From an uncultured Flavobacterium sp. (GTDB taxonomy: Bacteria > Bacteroidota > Bacteroidia > Flavobacteriales > Flavobacteriaceae): 64,000 bases of DNA. Under the pieces are notes generated by a model. It made no database searches and was not told where the DNA came from. It saw only the letters and a program-made list of their open reading frames with translations. The DNA lies in contig NZ_CANRNX010000004.1 in the NCBI RefSeq assembly GCF_947632075.1, positions 1-64,000 on the forward strand, read 5' to 3'. Both the position numbers and the translations under genes were made by a program. Shown here one piece after another: positions 29,891-38,162 of this stretch (the first letter of the stretch is position 1; each line of letters opens with the position of its first letter).

Positions 29891-30655
29891 TTAATTTTTA
29901 ACCTTCAATACAATATTCATAAAAGAACCTGTTCTTATTATTGCGTCAGCTTTAACTTCATATTCTAATATTCCATCGTTATTTAATGAAACAAATGTGA
30001 ATACATTTTCATCTAAATAAGTAACATAATATTCAAAAGAGTTAGCGTCAAGTACAAAAGAGTTTAATCCTGTTGCATTAGCACTTTGTCCTTTTGGAGT
30101 AACAAATTGATGTTTAAAAACATTATATAAATTAACTGTACATTTTGCTGGTGTAGTAATTGTAACAACTGGAGGGTTTACAGAAGTGTCTGTATTAACA
30201 ACAGCAGGCGTATATGTAAAATAATTTGGAGTTACCGGATTTGTCGTTGGTGGTACGTATGCATTATTTAATGCGATTACTTGATCTTCATTAGTTGGTA
30301 AAACAACCGACGGCATGTAAAAGAACTTTGGTAAAGCAGATGTTTCCGATCCGACAGCGATCCAACTTCCAGTACCATCATTTTGATTTTGAGTATCAAA
30401 ATTTGCTTTCCAATAATAAAATCCTTGAGGTAAATCTGTTCCGTTATTAAACACTAATAAGGCATCAGCGTTATTTACGTTTGTATTTAATTTTTGAGTA
30501 GTAGATGTTAAAGCAATTCGTGGAATTAAAACACCCTTATCCGTAGCTTTAATTTCTACTTCTGCCGATAGATCTGGGGTTGGTGTTCCGAATCCTACTT
30601 GAGCTTGGGCAACAGTTACACCAAGTAAGAAGCTTAAAAGTATTATTTTTTTCAT
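29891..30655 (-). CDS. Exported surface protein with conserved VGxGTPTPxxSAxxxIxxTDKGVLIPRIALT N-terminus
   Basis: 254 aa; signal peptide MKKIILLSFLLGVTVAQAQ; same N-terminal module as the upstream interrupted gene. Confidence 0.75.
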   Translation of the reverse strand: MKKIILLSFLLGVTVAQAQVGFGTPTPDLSAEVEIKATDKGVLIPRIALTSTTQKLNTNVNNADALLVFNNGTDLPQGFYYWKANFDTQNQNDGTGSWIAVGSETSALPKFFYMPSVVLPTNEDQVIALNNAYVPPTTNPVTPNYFTYTPAVVNTDTSVNPPVVTITTPAKCTVNLYNVFKHQFVTPKGQSANATGLNSFVLDANSFEYYVTYLDENVFTFVSLNNDGILEYEVKADAIIRTGSFMNIVLKVKN

Positions 30656-30703
30656 AATTGGGCATTTATGTGTTGAAATAAAATATTGTTTAGTTTATGT
30701 AGA

Positions 30704-30739
30704 AAAAACCAAAACAGAAAAATTTCCTGTTTTGGTTTT
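30704..30739 (-). terminator. Terminator/attenuator hairpin between the first and second genes of the surface cluster
   Basis: aaaaccaaaacag...ctgttttggtttt with A-rich left flank (U-run in the minus-strand transcript). Confidence 0.75.
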
Positions 30740-30761
30740 AAATTATTTAGCAAATAAATTA

Positions 30762-32549
30762 TTATGGTTGTGGAGTAGCCGAGAACTCAATTAATACTTT
30801 TACTTCTAAATCAGCAGTTGTACTTAAAACATTATACATTTTACCTGTACCGATTCTGAATTTCAACCCTGTAGTACCAAAAGTTACATCGGTTACAGAT
30901 GTAGTAATTAAAGAATTAGTTGCTTTATCTAAAATCTTAACACTAATTACATCTCCTAAAACTGTACCTGTTGGTGCCGTAATAGCAATTTCTCCAACTG
31001 CTGTTGCAGTACCTCCAGTAATATTAGCAGTACCTTTTAAAACAGTTGTTTCATAAATACCTTTATAGATAGCACCACCATCAACCCAAGTATCTCCTGT
31101 ATTTACAACAGTTGTGGTAGAATAAGTATCACCTAAAATGTTTTTAACTGTTTCTGAATTATTCGTAATTGCTGTTATAACAGTTCCAGAAATATCAATT
31201 GGAGTTTTAACATCATTTCCGTTAACATTCTTAATAATATAAAGAGTTTTAGCAGGAACCAATGTACCATTATTATCAGCAGCTGCAATTTCAGTTTCTG
31301 TATAATAAACCGATCCACCAGCATTTAAGATATTTTGAATTGCATTTCGAACATCTGTATTATTGGTAATTGAAGATAAAATATCAGCAGTAATATTAAT
31401 ATCTGTTCCTGCTACATTATTTTTAATAGCATTTTCGTTTTTATATGTATAAATAATGTCTGTAGATCCAGTTGAATTATTTTTCTCTAATGTTGTGTTT
31501 GTTTCGTTAGCTTTAACTAAATCTGAAAAAGTTATAGGAGGAGACACTGTTCCGTCAGCTAAAATGTAAGTAAATGAAGAAGAAGCTAATTTATCTGCAG
31601 TTGAAGTTCCCGTACCTTGTGTAAAAGTCATTGATCCTACTGGTTGATTAGACTCAGATATAATATATTCAATGTATTCTTGAACAGTTTCAAAAGTTTG
31701 CTGATTTAATTCTCCTTCATTGATAACAATTGTAGTCTCTGTTGTAAAGATTTCTTCAATGTTATTAACCACACCACCAACTACGTCAATTTTGTAAACA
31801 CCTATAGCTGGTGTACCTGAAGTTGGGAACAATACAAGAAATTTTTCTTCGTCAGTTGTAGCAGCAGCTAATTCTGTAGATTTATTGAATGACTCCGACA
31901 AATAGTATTGAACATTATTAATAGTTACAATCTTTGTTTTTGTTTCTGATGCATTGATTAAATCGGTAATTACAGTAGTAATATCTGATTTTTTGTAACC
32001 TCCATCACCATTATTTAAAGTAGGATCCCATGTAACGTATTCAAATTTAGGCGCAACATAATCTTGAGCCCCAGGTGTCCCAACAGCAGGAGTATAAACC
32101 ATACCTCCCCAAGGATTATTTGTAGCTGCATCACCTAAATTATTTGAACCGTAAGCAGCATCTAATAAATCTTTAATTTTAGTAATATCTCCTCCTTGAT
32201 TAGAGATTGCTTGGTTTAAATGTGTTTGATCAACAATACGTTCCCATTTATTAATATTCCAATATTAGAAACCAGCTTCTAGTCCACCAGAAACTAATGT
32301 TTTGTCTTCAACTTTCTTTCCTGTAGCGTAAACCAATAAGCTTTGAACAGGTTCGGTAGTACCCCCTTCTAAGTTTATTAAATGAGATGTTTCACTAGTT
32401 AAGGCAACTCTAGGTATTAACACCCCTTTGTCTGTTGAATCAATGTCTAACATTGCAGAGGTAGATGGTGTAGGAGTACCAATACCTACTTGGGCATTTG
32501 CAAAGTAAATTGAGCCTACTAGGGCAGCAGATAAAATAATTTTTTTCAT
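30762..32549 (-). pseudogene. Large beta-strand-repeat surface protein gene interrupted by one in-frame TAA (ORFs 32265..32549 and 30762..32102 are one frame)
   Basis: 32549 and 32102 differ by 447 nt (149 codons), so the frame is the same. Translation reads ...VSGGLEAGF*YWNINKWERIVDQTHLNQAISNQGGDITKIKDLLDAAYGSNNLGDAATNNPWGGMVYTPAVG..., with only one stop (32265-32267) between the parts. Confidence 0.85.
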
Positions 32550-32628
32550 TTTCTAAAAGTATTTAATTTAACAATTTGTCTAGAATTTATATTCTATTTT
32601 TACATCAAAAAAAAAATATTTTTTTCAG

Positions 32629-32659
32629 CAAGTTAAATGGTAACCAATCATTTAACTTG
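32629..32659. promoter_or_regulatory. Perfect 11-bp inverted repeat in the leader of the surface-protein cluster
   Basis: caagttaaatg-gtaaccaat-catttaacttg, between the -7-like box (32690-32697, minus) and the start codon at 32549. Confidence 0.55.
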
Positions 32660-32689
32660 TTGTATGATTTTTGAATATAAAAGACCTTG

Positions 32690-32697
32690 CAAAATTA
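32690..32697 (-). promoter_or_regulatory. Bacteroidota -7 promoter element candidate for the surface-protein cluster
   Basis: caaaatta on +, which is TAATTTTG on -; matches TAnnTTTG. Confidence 0.45.
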
Positions 32698-32884
32698 GAG
32701 AAAAAAAACACAGTAAAATTTAAAATTGTAAATTTTTAAATATAATCTATGCTTTTTGTTAATATTATAGATATAATCTTATTCATCTTCTTTTTTTTGT
32801 AATATAGTGTTTTTTTTATTTAATTTATTAATCAAAAAAAATATTAAATTTAACTGGATTGTTAACATATTTTTACTTTTTAAA

Positions 32885-33646
32885 ATGCAAATTCAAGGAA
32901 CTATTGATGTTGTAATTTCTAAAAAAATTGCAACTATTACTTTTTATCACCCGCTTAGTAATTCATTTCCAAGTAATTTATTAACCGAATTGACTTTAGC
33001 TATTACTAGTTTAAATTCAACCTCTGACGTGAATGTAATTGTACTTAAAAGTCAGGGAGAAAAAGCTTTCTGTGCAGGAGCTTCGTTTGACGAATTACTT
33101 CAAATTGATAATCTTGAAAAAGGAGCTACATTTTTTAATGGATTCGCAAGTGTGATTAATGCCATGCGAACTTCAAATAAATTAATTGTTGGTCGTGTTC
33201 AAGGAAAAACCGTTGGTGGCGGCGTTGGTTTAGCTGCAGCTTGTGACTATTGTTTTGCAACTGATGCTGCCTCTATAAAATTATCTGAACTTGCAATTGG
33301 TATTGGTCCGTTTGTGATCGAACCTGCCGTTAGTAGAAAAATTGGGATGCCAGCCATGAGTGAAATGACTTTAGAAGCAGAAACTTGGAAAACGGCGCAA
33401 TGGGCAAAAGAAAAACAATTGTTCACGCAAGTTTTTTCAACTATTGAAGAAATGGACGAAGCAGTTGAAGCTTTTTCTAAAAGGTTAAGTTCTTACAACC
33501 CAGAAGCATTATATGAAATGAAAAAAGTGTTATGGAAAGGAACTGAAAACTGGGATGTTTTACTTAAAGAAAGAGCTGCAATTTCAGGAAGGTTAGTTTT
33601 ATCTGATTTTACTGTAAATGCTTTAAATGCTTTTAAAAAGAAATAA
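32885..33646 (+). CDS. Enoyl-CoA hydratase/isomerase family protein
   Basis: Crotonase motifs GEKAFCAGASFDEL and GRVQGKTVGGGVGLAAACDYCFATDAASIKLSELAIGIGP; ORF track starts at 32807, but ATG 32885 (MQIQGTIDVV) is a better start. Confidence 0.85.
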   Translation: MQIQGTIDVVISKKIATITFYHPLSNSFPSNLLTELTLAITSLNSTSDVNVIVLKSQGEKAFCAGASFDELLQIDNLEKGATFFNGFASVINAMRTSNKLIVGRVQGKTVGGGVGLAAACDYCFATDAASIKLSELAIGIGPFVIEPAVSRKIGMPAMSEMTLEAETWKTAQWAKEKQLFTQVFSTIEEMDEAVEAFSKRLSSYNPEALYEMKKVLWKGTENWDVLLKERAAISGRLVLSDFTVNALNAFKKK

Positions 33647-33680
33647 TTTACTATTTATATTTGATTTTTGTTTTTATTGA

Positions 33681-33710
33681 AAAAGACTTCCAAACGGAAG
33701 TCTTTTTTTA
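33681..33710. terminator. Bidirectional terminator
   Basis: aaaagacttcc aaac ggaagtctttt. Confidence 0.85.
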
Positions 33711-34136
33711 TGCATTCTTTTCTAAGGTTTGAATTTTATTTTCAATTTCATAAGCTTTTTTAATTTGATTTTTTATTAGAAAAGTGCCATATTGTTTTTG
33801 ATGTTTTTCAATTGTTCTATTTAAATGTGCAGTAAATAAAACGCTGTATTCAGATTTTGAATATTTTTCAAGCAACTGATAACAAAGTTTAATTTCAGAA
33901 CAATTTTCTTCTGTGATTTCTGTTTTATGAAGTGATAAAAATAACTGATTTAAATATTCAGTTTTATCTTGCTCTAAAGCCTCAATTTTTTCTTTATAAA
34001 GATTTACGGTAGCTTCATCGTTAATCTCTTCCCAAGTTGATTTCTGAATGGAATAATCAGCAATTTTCATATCAAATTGCAAAATGTTTAATTGGTGTCT
34101 ATAATAGGTTTTCATAACTTTAAATCTTTGATGCAA
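33708..34136 (-). CDS. Hypothetical protein
   Basis: 142-aa ORF bounded by a terminator and a divergent gene; charged, helical-looking. Confidence 0.5.
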   Translation of the reverse strand: MHQRFKVMKTYYRHQLNILQFDMKIADYSIQKSTWEEINDEATVNLYKEKIEALEQDKTEYLNQLFLSLHKTEITEENCSEIKLCYQLLEKYSKSEYSVLFTAHLNRTIEKHQKQYGTFLIKNQIKKAYEIENKIQTLEKNA

Positions 34137-34188
34137 AGGTCAACTTCATAAAAGACAAAACATGACGTTATAAAACATAAAAGTTAAA

Positions 34189-34196
34189 TATCTTTG
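34189..34196 (+). promoter_or_regulatory. Bacteroidota -7 promoter element candidate (TATCTTTG)
   Basis: TAnnTTTG match just upstream of the alkB-like start codon. Confidence 0.5.
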
Positions 34197-34211
34197 TAAA
34201 AATGTAAAGCA

Positions 34212-34817
34212 ATGGAATTATTTTCAGATTTAGAAAACAATCAAAATTTACTTCCTTATGATGGTGAAGTAGTATATCACGGAATTTTATTAGATGATCA
34301 AGAATCAGAAAAGTTTTTTAATGATTTATTTGAAAAAATAGAATGGTACCATGATAAAGCAATTGTAAACGGACAAGAAATTGAGACCAAACGCAAAGTT
34401 GCTTGGTACGGTTCACGTGATTTTTCTTATACCTATTCTGGAGTTACTCGTATTGCTACTCCTTGGATTGAAGAGCTTTTGGCTTTGAAACAATTAATTG
34501 AATTGTACACCGATGCTATGTATAATTCGTGCCTAATTAATTTGTATCACAACGGAGAAGAAGGTGTGAGTTGGCATAGTGACGATGAAAAAGATTTGAT
34601 TAAAAACGGATCTATTGCTTGTTTGAGTTTAGGTGCAACCCGAAAATTTGTATTTAAGCACAAACAAACCTCAGAAAAACGAGAGTTCGATTTGGTAAAA
34701 GGATCGTTAATTGAAATGAAAGGAGAAACCCAGCAACATTGGTTACATCAAATTACAACCACTAAAAAAGTGAGCACGCCTCGTATTAGCTTAACGTTTA
34801 GGCAAATGAAAGTTTAG
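34212..34817 (+). CDS. alkB: Alpha-ketoglutarate-dependent dioxygenase, AlkB family
   Basis: NLYHNGEEGVSWHSDDEKDL (HxD) and TTKKVSTPRISLTFRQM (RxxxxxR). Confidence 0.93.
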   Translation: MELFSDLENNQNLLPYDGEVVYHGILLDDQESEKFFNDLFEKIEWYHDKAIVNGQEIETKRKVAWYGSRDFSYTYSGVTRIATPWIEELLALKQLIELYTDAMYNSCLINLYHNGEEGVSWHSDDEKDLIKNGSIACLSLGATRKFVFKHKQTSEKREFDLVKGSLIEMKGETQQHWLHQITTTKKVSTPRISLTFRQMKV

Positions 34818-34825
34818 TTGTTAAG

Positions 34826-35836
34826 CTATTTTTGAAAAATATTCAGATTGTATTTTTTAGATAAGGCTAATAAAATATGATAACCCGCTGTTGAATTACC
34901 GTTTGAATCTAAAGGTGCGCTGAAAACGCCAATGCCTATTTTACCAGGAACGCTAACGGTAATTCCGCCGCCAACACCAGATTTACTTGGTAAACCAACA
35001 GTTCGAGCGTATTCTCCACTAAATTCATACATACCGGCAATTAACATTTGTGATTGAATTAAATTTGCTAATTCGGCATTTTTGTAAGTCGCATCACCAT
35101 CAAAACGAACACATTGATTGGCGAAGAAATATCCAATTTTAGCTAAATCTTCGGCTGTAATTTCAATAGAACATTCTTTAAAATAATTATCTAATAGATT
35201 TTCTTCACCTTGAATTAGGTTGTTGTTTTTCATGATATGAAACATTCCACGATTTCGATGACCAGTTTCTTTTTCAGATAAATAAACCGCTTCGTTATAA
35301 TTTATTAAATCATTTTTAGTAATGTATCTTACCATATTTAAAATTTTCTGAAAGCCAATTTCATCTTCTCCAGAAATCATTGAAGTGGTTAAAATAGCTC
35401 CTGCATTCATCATCGGATTTAATGGTTTACCAGAAGTTTCTAAACTTTCGAACGAATTAAAAGGACGATCGGTGCCAAAATAACCCATTTTGTTAAAAAC
35501 AGCATCTTCACCATTTTCTTGTACAGCTACAAAAAGGGCAATAGTTTTTGCAATACTTTGCATGGTGAATTTCTGATTTACGTCGCCAACATTGATGATT
35601 TTTCCATTTTTTGTTACAACAGAAAGTGCAATAGCTTCTGCATTCATTTTACCTAATTCCGGAATGTAATCTGCTACTTTTCCATCTTTAGCAAAATGTT
35701 TGTTTTGTTCCAAAATGCTAATTAAACTTTCTTTCGTTATAGTCTCGCTAACAGATTTTACTTTGCTTTTCGGTTGACCAAAAACATGTAATGAACTAAA
35801 GAAAATGAAAAATTTTAAAAAGCTTGAATAAATCAT
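34826..35836 (-). CDS. glsA: Glutaminase (serine-dependent), with an N-terminal hydrophobic signal-like segment
   Basis: FTMQSIAKTIALFVAVQENGEDAVF (SxxK), NPMMNAGAILTTSMI, SKSGVGGGITVSVPGKIGIGVFSAPLDSNGNSTAG. Confidence 0.9.
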   Translation of the reverse strand: MIYSSFLKFFIFFSSLHVFGQPKSKVKSVSETITKESLISILEQNKHFAKDGKVADYIPELGKMNAEAIALSVVTKNGKIINVGDVNQKFTMQSIAKTIALFVAVQENGEDAVFNKMGYFGTDRPFNSFESLETSGKPLNPMMNAGAILTTSMISGEDEIGFQKILNMVRYITKNDLINYNEAVYLSEKETGHRNRGMFHIMKNNNLIQGEENLLDNYFKECSIEITAEDLAKIGYFFANQCVRFDGDATYKNAELANLIQSQMLIAGMYEFSGEYARTVGLPSKSGVGGGITVSVPGKIGIGVFSAPLDSNGNSTAGYHILLALSKKYNLNIFQK

Positions 35837-35996
35837 ATCATCGAAATTAATAATACGTCAAAGATAGTAGTAAAATTATATTTTCACAGTAATGTTTTTT
35901 TTGAAGAAAATTTTAAAACAACGAAATGTAAAAATCAATTTGACTTTACTTTTAATTGAAATTTAGTATTTTTGAAATCAGATAAAAAACAATAAC

Positions 35997-37388
35997 ATGT
36001 TACAATTAACAAATACATTAAATACAGATGCGGTTGTTTACATTGTAAACGAGCAAACAAGTATCGACGCACAATTTCCACAATATATACAAGAAACTTT
36101 TGAAGCATTTAAAACTTCAGAAGCTAACGAAGATTTTATTAAAGTAGGAAACAAAAATTATTTCTTCGTTAAAGAAAATCAAGATTTAGAAAAAATGCGT
36201 GTTGCCGGATTTGCAATTCGTCAAAAATTAGATAAAAAAGCTACAGCAATTACCATTGTTGGAAACAACGAAACTACATTAGCTTTAGCAGAAGGATTGG
36301 CATTATCAAACTATCAATTCTTAAAATATTTCAAAGATGCAGATGATCGTGAATATCAATTAGAAAACATTTTTGTTTTAGGAAACGTTTCTCAAGCTTC
36401 AATTACAGAAATGAATAACGTTATAAAAGCTGTTTTTTGGGCACGTGATATGGTAAACGAACCATCATCTTATTTATCGGCACAACAACTTTCTAAAGAA
36501 ATACAAGAAATCGGAGACGAAGCAGGTTTCTTAGTTGAAGTTTTAGGAAAATCAGAAATCCAAAAACTAAAAATGGGGGGATTGTTAGCTGTAAACATGG
36601 GCTCAATCGAACCACCAACATTTACCATCTTAGAACACAAACCAGAAAATCCAATCAACGACAAACCAATCGTTTTAGTTGGTAAAGGAGTTGTTTACGA
36701 TACCGGAGGATTATCTTTAAAACCAACTGCAGGTTCAATGGATTTAATGAAATCTGATATGGGTGGAGCAGCTATGATGGCCGGAACTATTTACGCAGCA
36801 GCTTTAAACAAATCAAACGTTCATATTATCGGATTAATTCCAGCAACAGATAACCGCCCTGGACAAAACGCTTATGCGCCGGGTGATGTTATTACAATGA
36901 TGGACGGAACTACAGTTGAAGTTTTAAACACCGATGCAGAAGGACGTATGATTTTGGCAGATGCTATTTCGTATGCAGATCGTTTCAATCCAGAATTAAT
37001 CATCAATGCAGCAACTTTAACCGGAGCAGCCTTGGTTGCAGCAGGTTCACGCGCAGCTTGTTTAATGAGTAACGCAGATGAAGCGGTTAACAAACAAATC
37101 TTAGATGCCGGAACAAAAGTTTACGAGCGCATGGTTCAGTTACCTTTATGGGATGATTATAAAGAGCAGATTAAATCGTCAATTGCCGACTTAAAAAATA
37201 TCGGAGGGCGTTTCGCCGGAACCATCACAGCAGGTAAATTCTTAGAGCATTTCGCAAAACAGCCTTTTGTTCATATCGATATTGCCGGACCAGCTTTCAC
37301 TGAAGCTCCAGAAAATTATAGAGGACATGGAGGAACAGGAACAGGAATCCGTACTTTATCTGAGTTTTTTGCAAACTATAAAAAATAA
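35997..37388 (+). CDS. pepA: Leucyl aminopeptidase, M17 family
   Basis: VGKGVVYDTGGLSLKP, MKSDMGGAA and the signature NTDAEGRMILADA. Confidence 0.95.
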   Translation: MLQLTNTLNTDAVVYIVNEQTSIDAQFPQYIQETFEAFKTSEANEDFIKVGNKNYFFVKENQDLEKMRVAGFAIRQKLDKKATAITIVGNNETTLALAEGLALSNYQFLKYFKDADDREYQLENIFVLGNVSQASITEMNNVIKAVFWARDMVNEPSSYLSAQQLSKEIQEIGDEAGFLVEVLGKSEIQKLKMGGLLAVNMGSIEPPTFTILEHKPENPINDKPIVLVGKGVVYDTGGLSLKPTAGSMDLMKSDMGGAAMMAGTIYAAALNKSNVHIIGLIPATDNRPGQNAYAPGDVITMMDGTTVEVLNTDAEGRMILADAISYADRFNPELIINAATLTGAALVAAGSRAACLMSNADEAVNKQILDAGTKVYERMVQLPLWDDYKEQIKSSIADLKNIGGRFAGTITAGKFLEHFAKQPFVHIDIAGPAFTEAPENYRGHGGTGTGIRTLSEFFANYKK

Positions 37389-37392
37389 TATC

Positions 37393-37424
37393 AAATCCGT
37401 TAGCTTTTCAGTTAGCGGATTTTG
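37393..37424 (+). terminator. Rho-independent terminator of pepA
   Basis: aaatccgttagc ttttca gttagcggattttg. Confidence 0.7.
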
Positions 37425-37428
37425 TTTT

Positions 37429-37539
37429 TTAGGGTGTTGCGCTCACTTTTGGCTAATCGCCAACCCTCGCGCCGGGCTTTCCGCTAAATCTTTTTTTTCG
37501 CTTCGCTACAAAAAAGGATATCGCTTCAATCCCTAACAC
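37429..37539. repeat. GC-rich REP/MITE-like intergenic element
   Basis: ttagggtgttgcgctcacttttggctaatcgccaaccctcgcgccgggctttccgctaaatctttttttt...aaaaaaggatatcgcttcaatccctaacac; TTAGGG/CCCTAA ends, internal imperfect stem, GC-richer than its surroundings. Confidence 0.6.
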
Positions 37540-37544
37540 AGAAC

Positions 37545-37577
37545 AAAAAAATGAAGCTCTAAAGCTTCATTTTTTTG
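37545..37577 (-). terminator. Rho-independent terminator of the NlpE-like gene
   Basis: aaaaaatgaagct ctaa agcttcattttttt. Confidence 0.8.
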
Positions 37578-37580
37578 TTA

Positions 37581-38030
37581 TTAGTTTTTCTTTAAAATGT
37601 ACAAATCTTTCATTGCACCTTCAATTTCTTTACCATCTTGATCTAAAACAAAAACTTGATTTTCACCAACCTTTAATTTCATGTCAATAGTGTTTCCTTT
37701 TAAGTGAGCGATAGTTCCATCATGCCACATGATTTTTCCGTTTTCCTCAACAGGAGCACCTTCTTTTCCTAAGTACGTTTGTTTTACAACAAAAGTATCA
37801 TCATCATTTAAAGCAATTTCTGTTTGAATACCTTCACAATCAGCACAAGGTAAAGCTCCAACATAAATTCCAGCCCAGTCAACTGCTGTTTGAGATGTGT
37901 GATCATCTACAACTTGAGTTGTATCTACTTGATTTAAAGTATCATTTGTAGATTCATTTGCATCTGCTTTTTTGTTACAAGAAGCGAAACCAATAGCTAA
38001 AACAGCCACTGCTAAAACCATTTTTTTCAT
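37581..38030 (-). CDS. Lipoprotein with NlpE N-terminal-like (copper resistance) domain
   Basis: Lipobox AIGFASCNK; GIYVGALPCADCEGIQTEIALNDDDTF. Confidence 0.85.
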   Translation of the reverse strand: MKKMVLAVAVLAIGFASCNKKADANESTNDTLNQVDTTQVVDDHTSQTAVDWAGIYVGALPCADCEGIQTEIALNDDDTFVVKQTYLGKEGAPVEENGKIMWHDGTIAHLKGNTIDMKLKVGENQVFVLDQDGKEIEGAMKDLYILKKN

Positions 38031-38162
38031 ATCGAAATATTTTTTATTAGTATAAAGGTAGATAAAAAAATATTCAATTTTATATTTGATGGTCTTTTTT
38101 TTGAATAGCTTATGTTTTTTTTGAAATTTTTAATTCAAAAATTGTAAATTGTAAACAAAAAG

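Noticed and set aside
37267-37536. 89-aa ORF spanning the pepA end and the GC-rich element
   Set aside because: Out of frame with pepA and made partly of the repeat element; better explained as a chance ORF.
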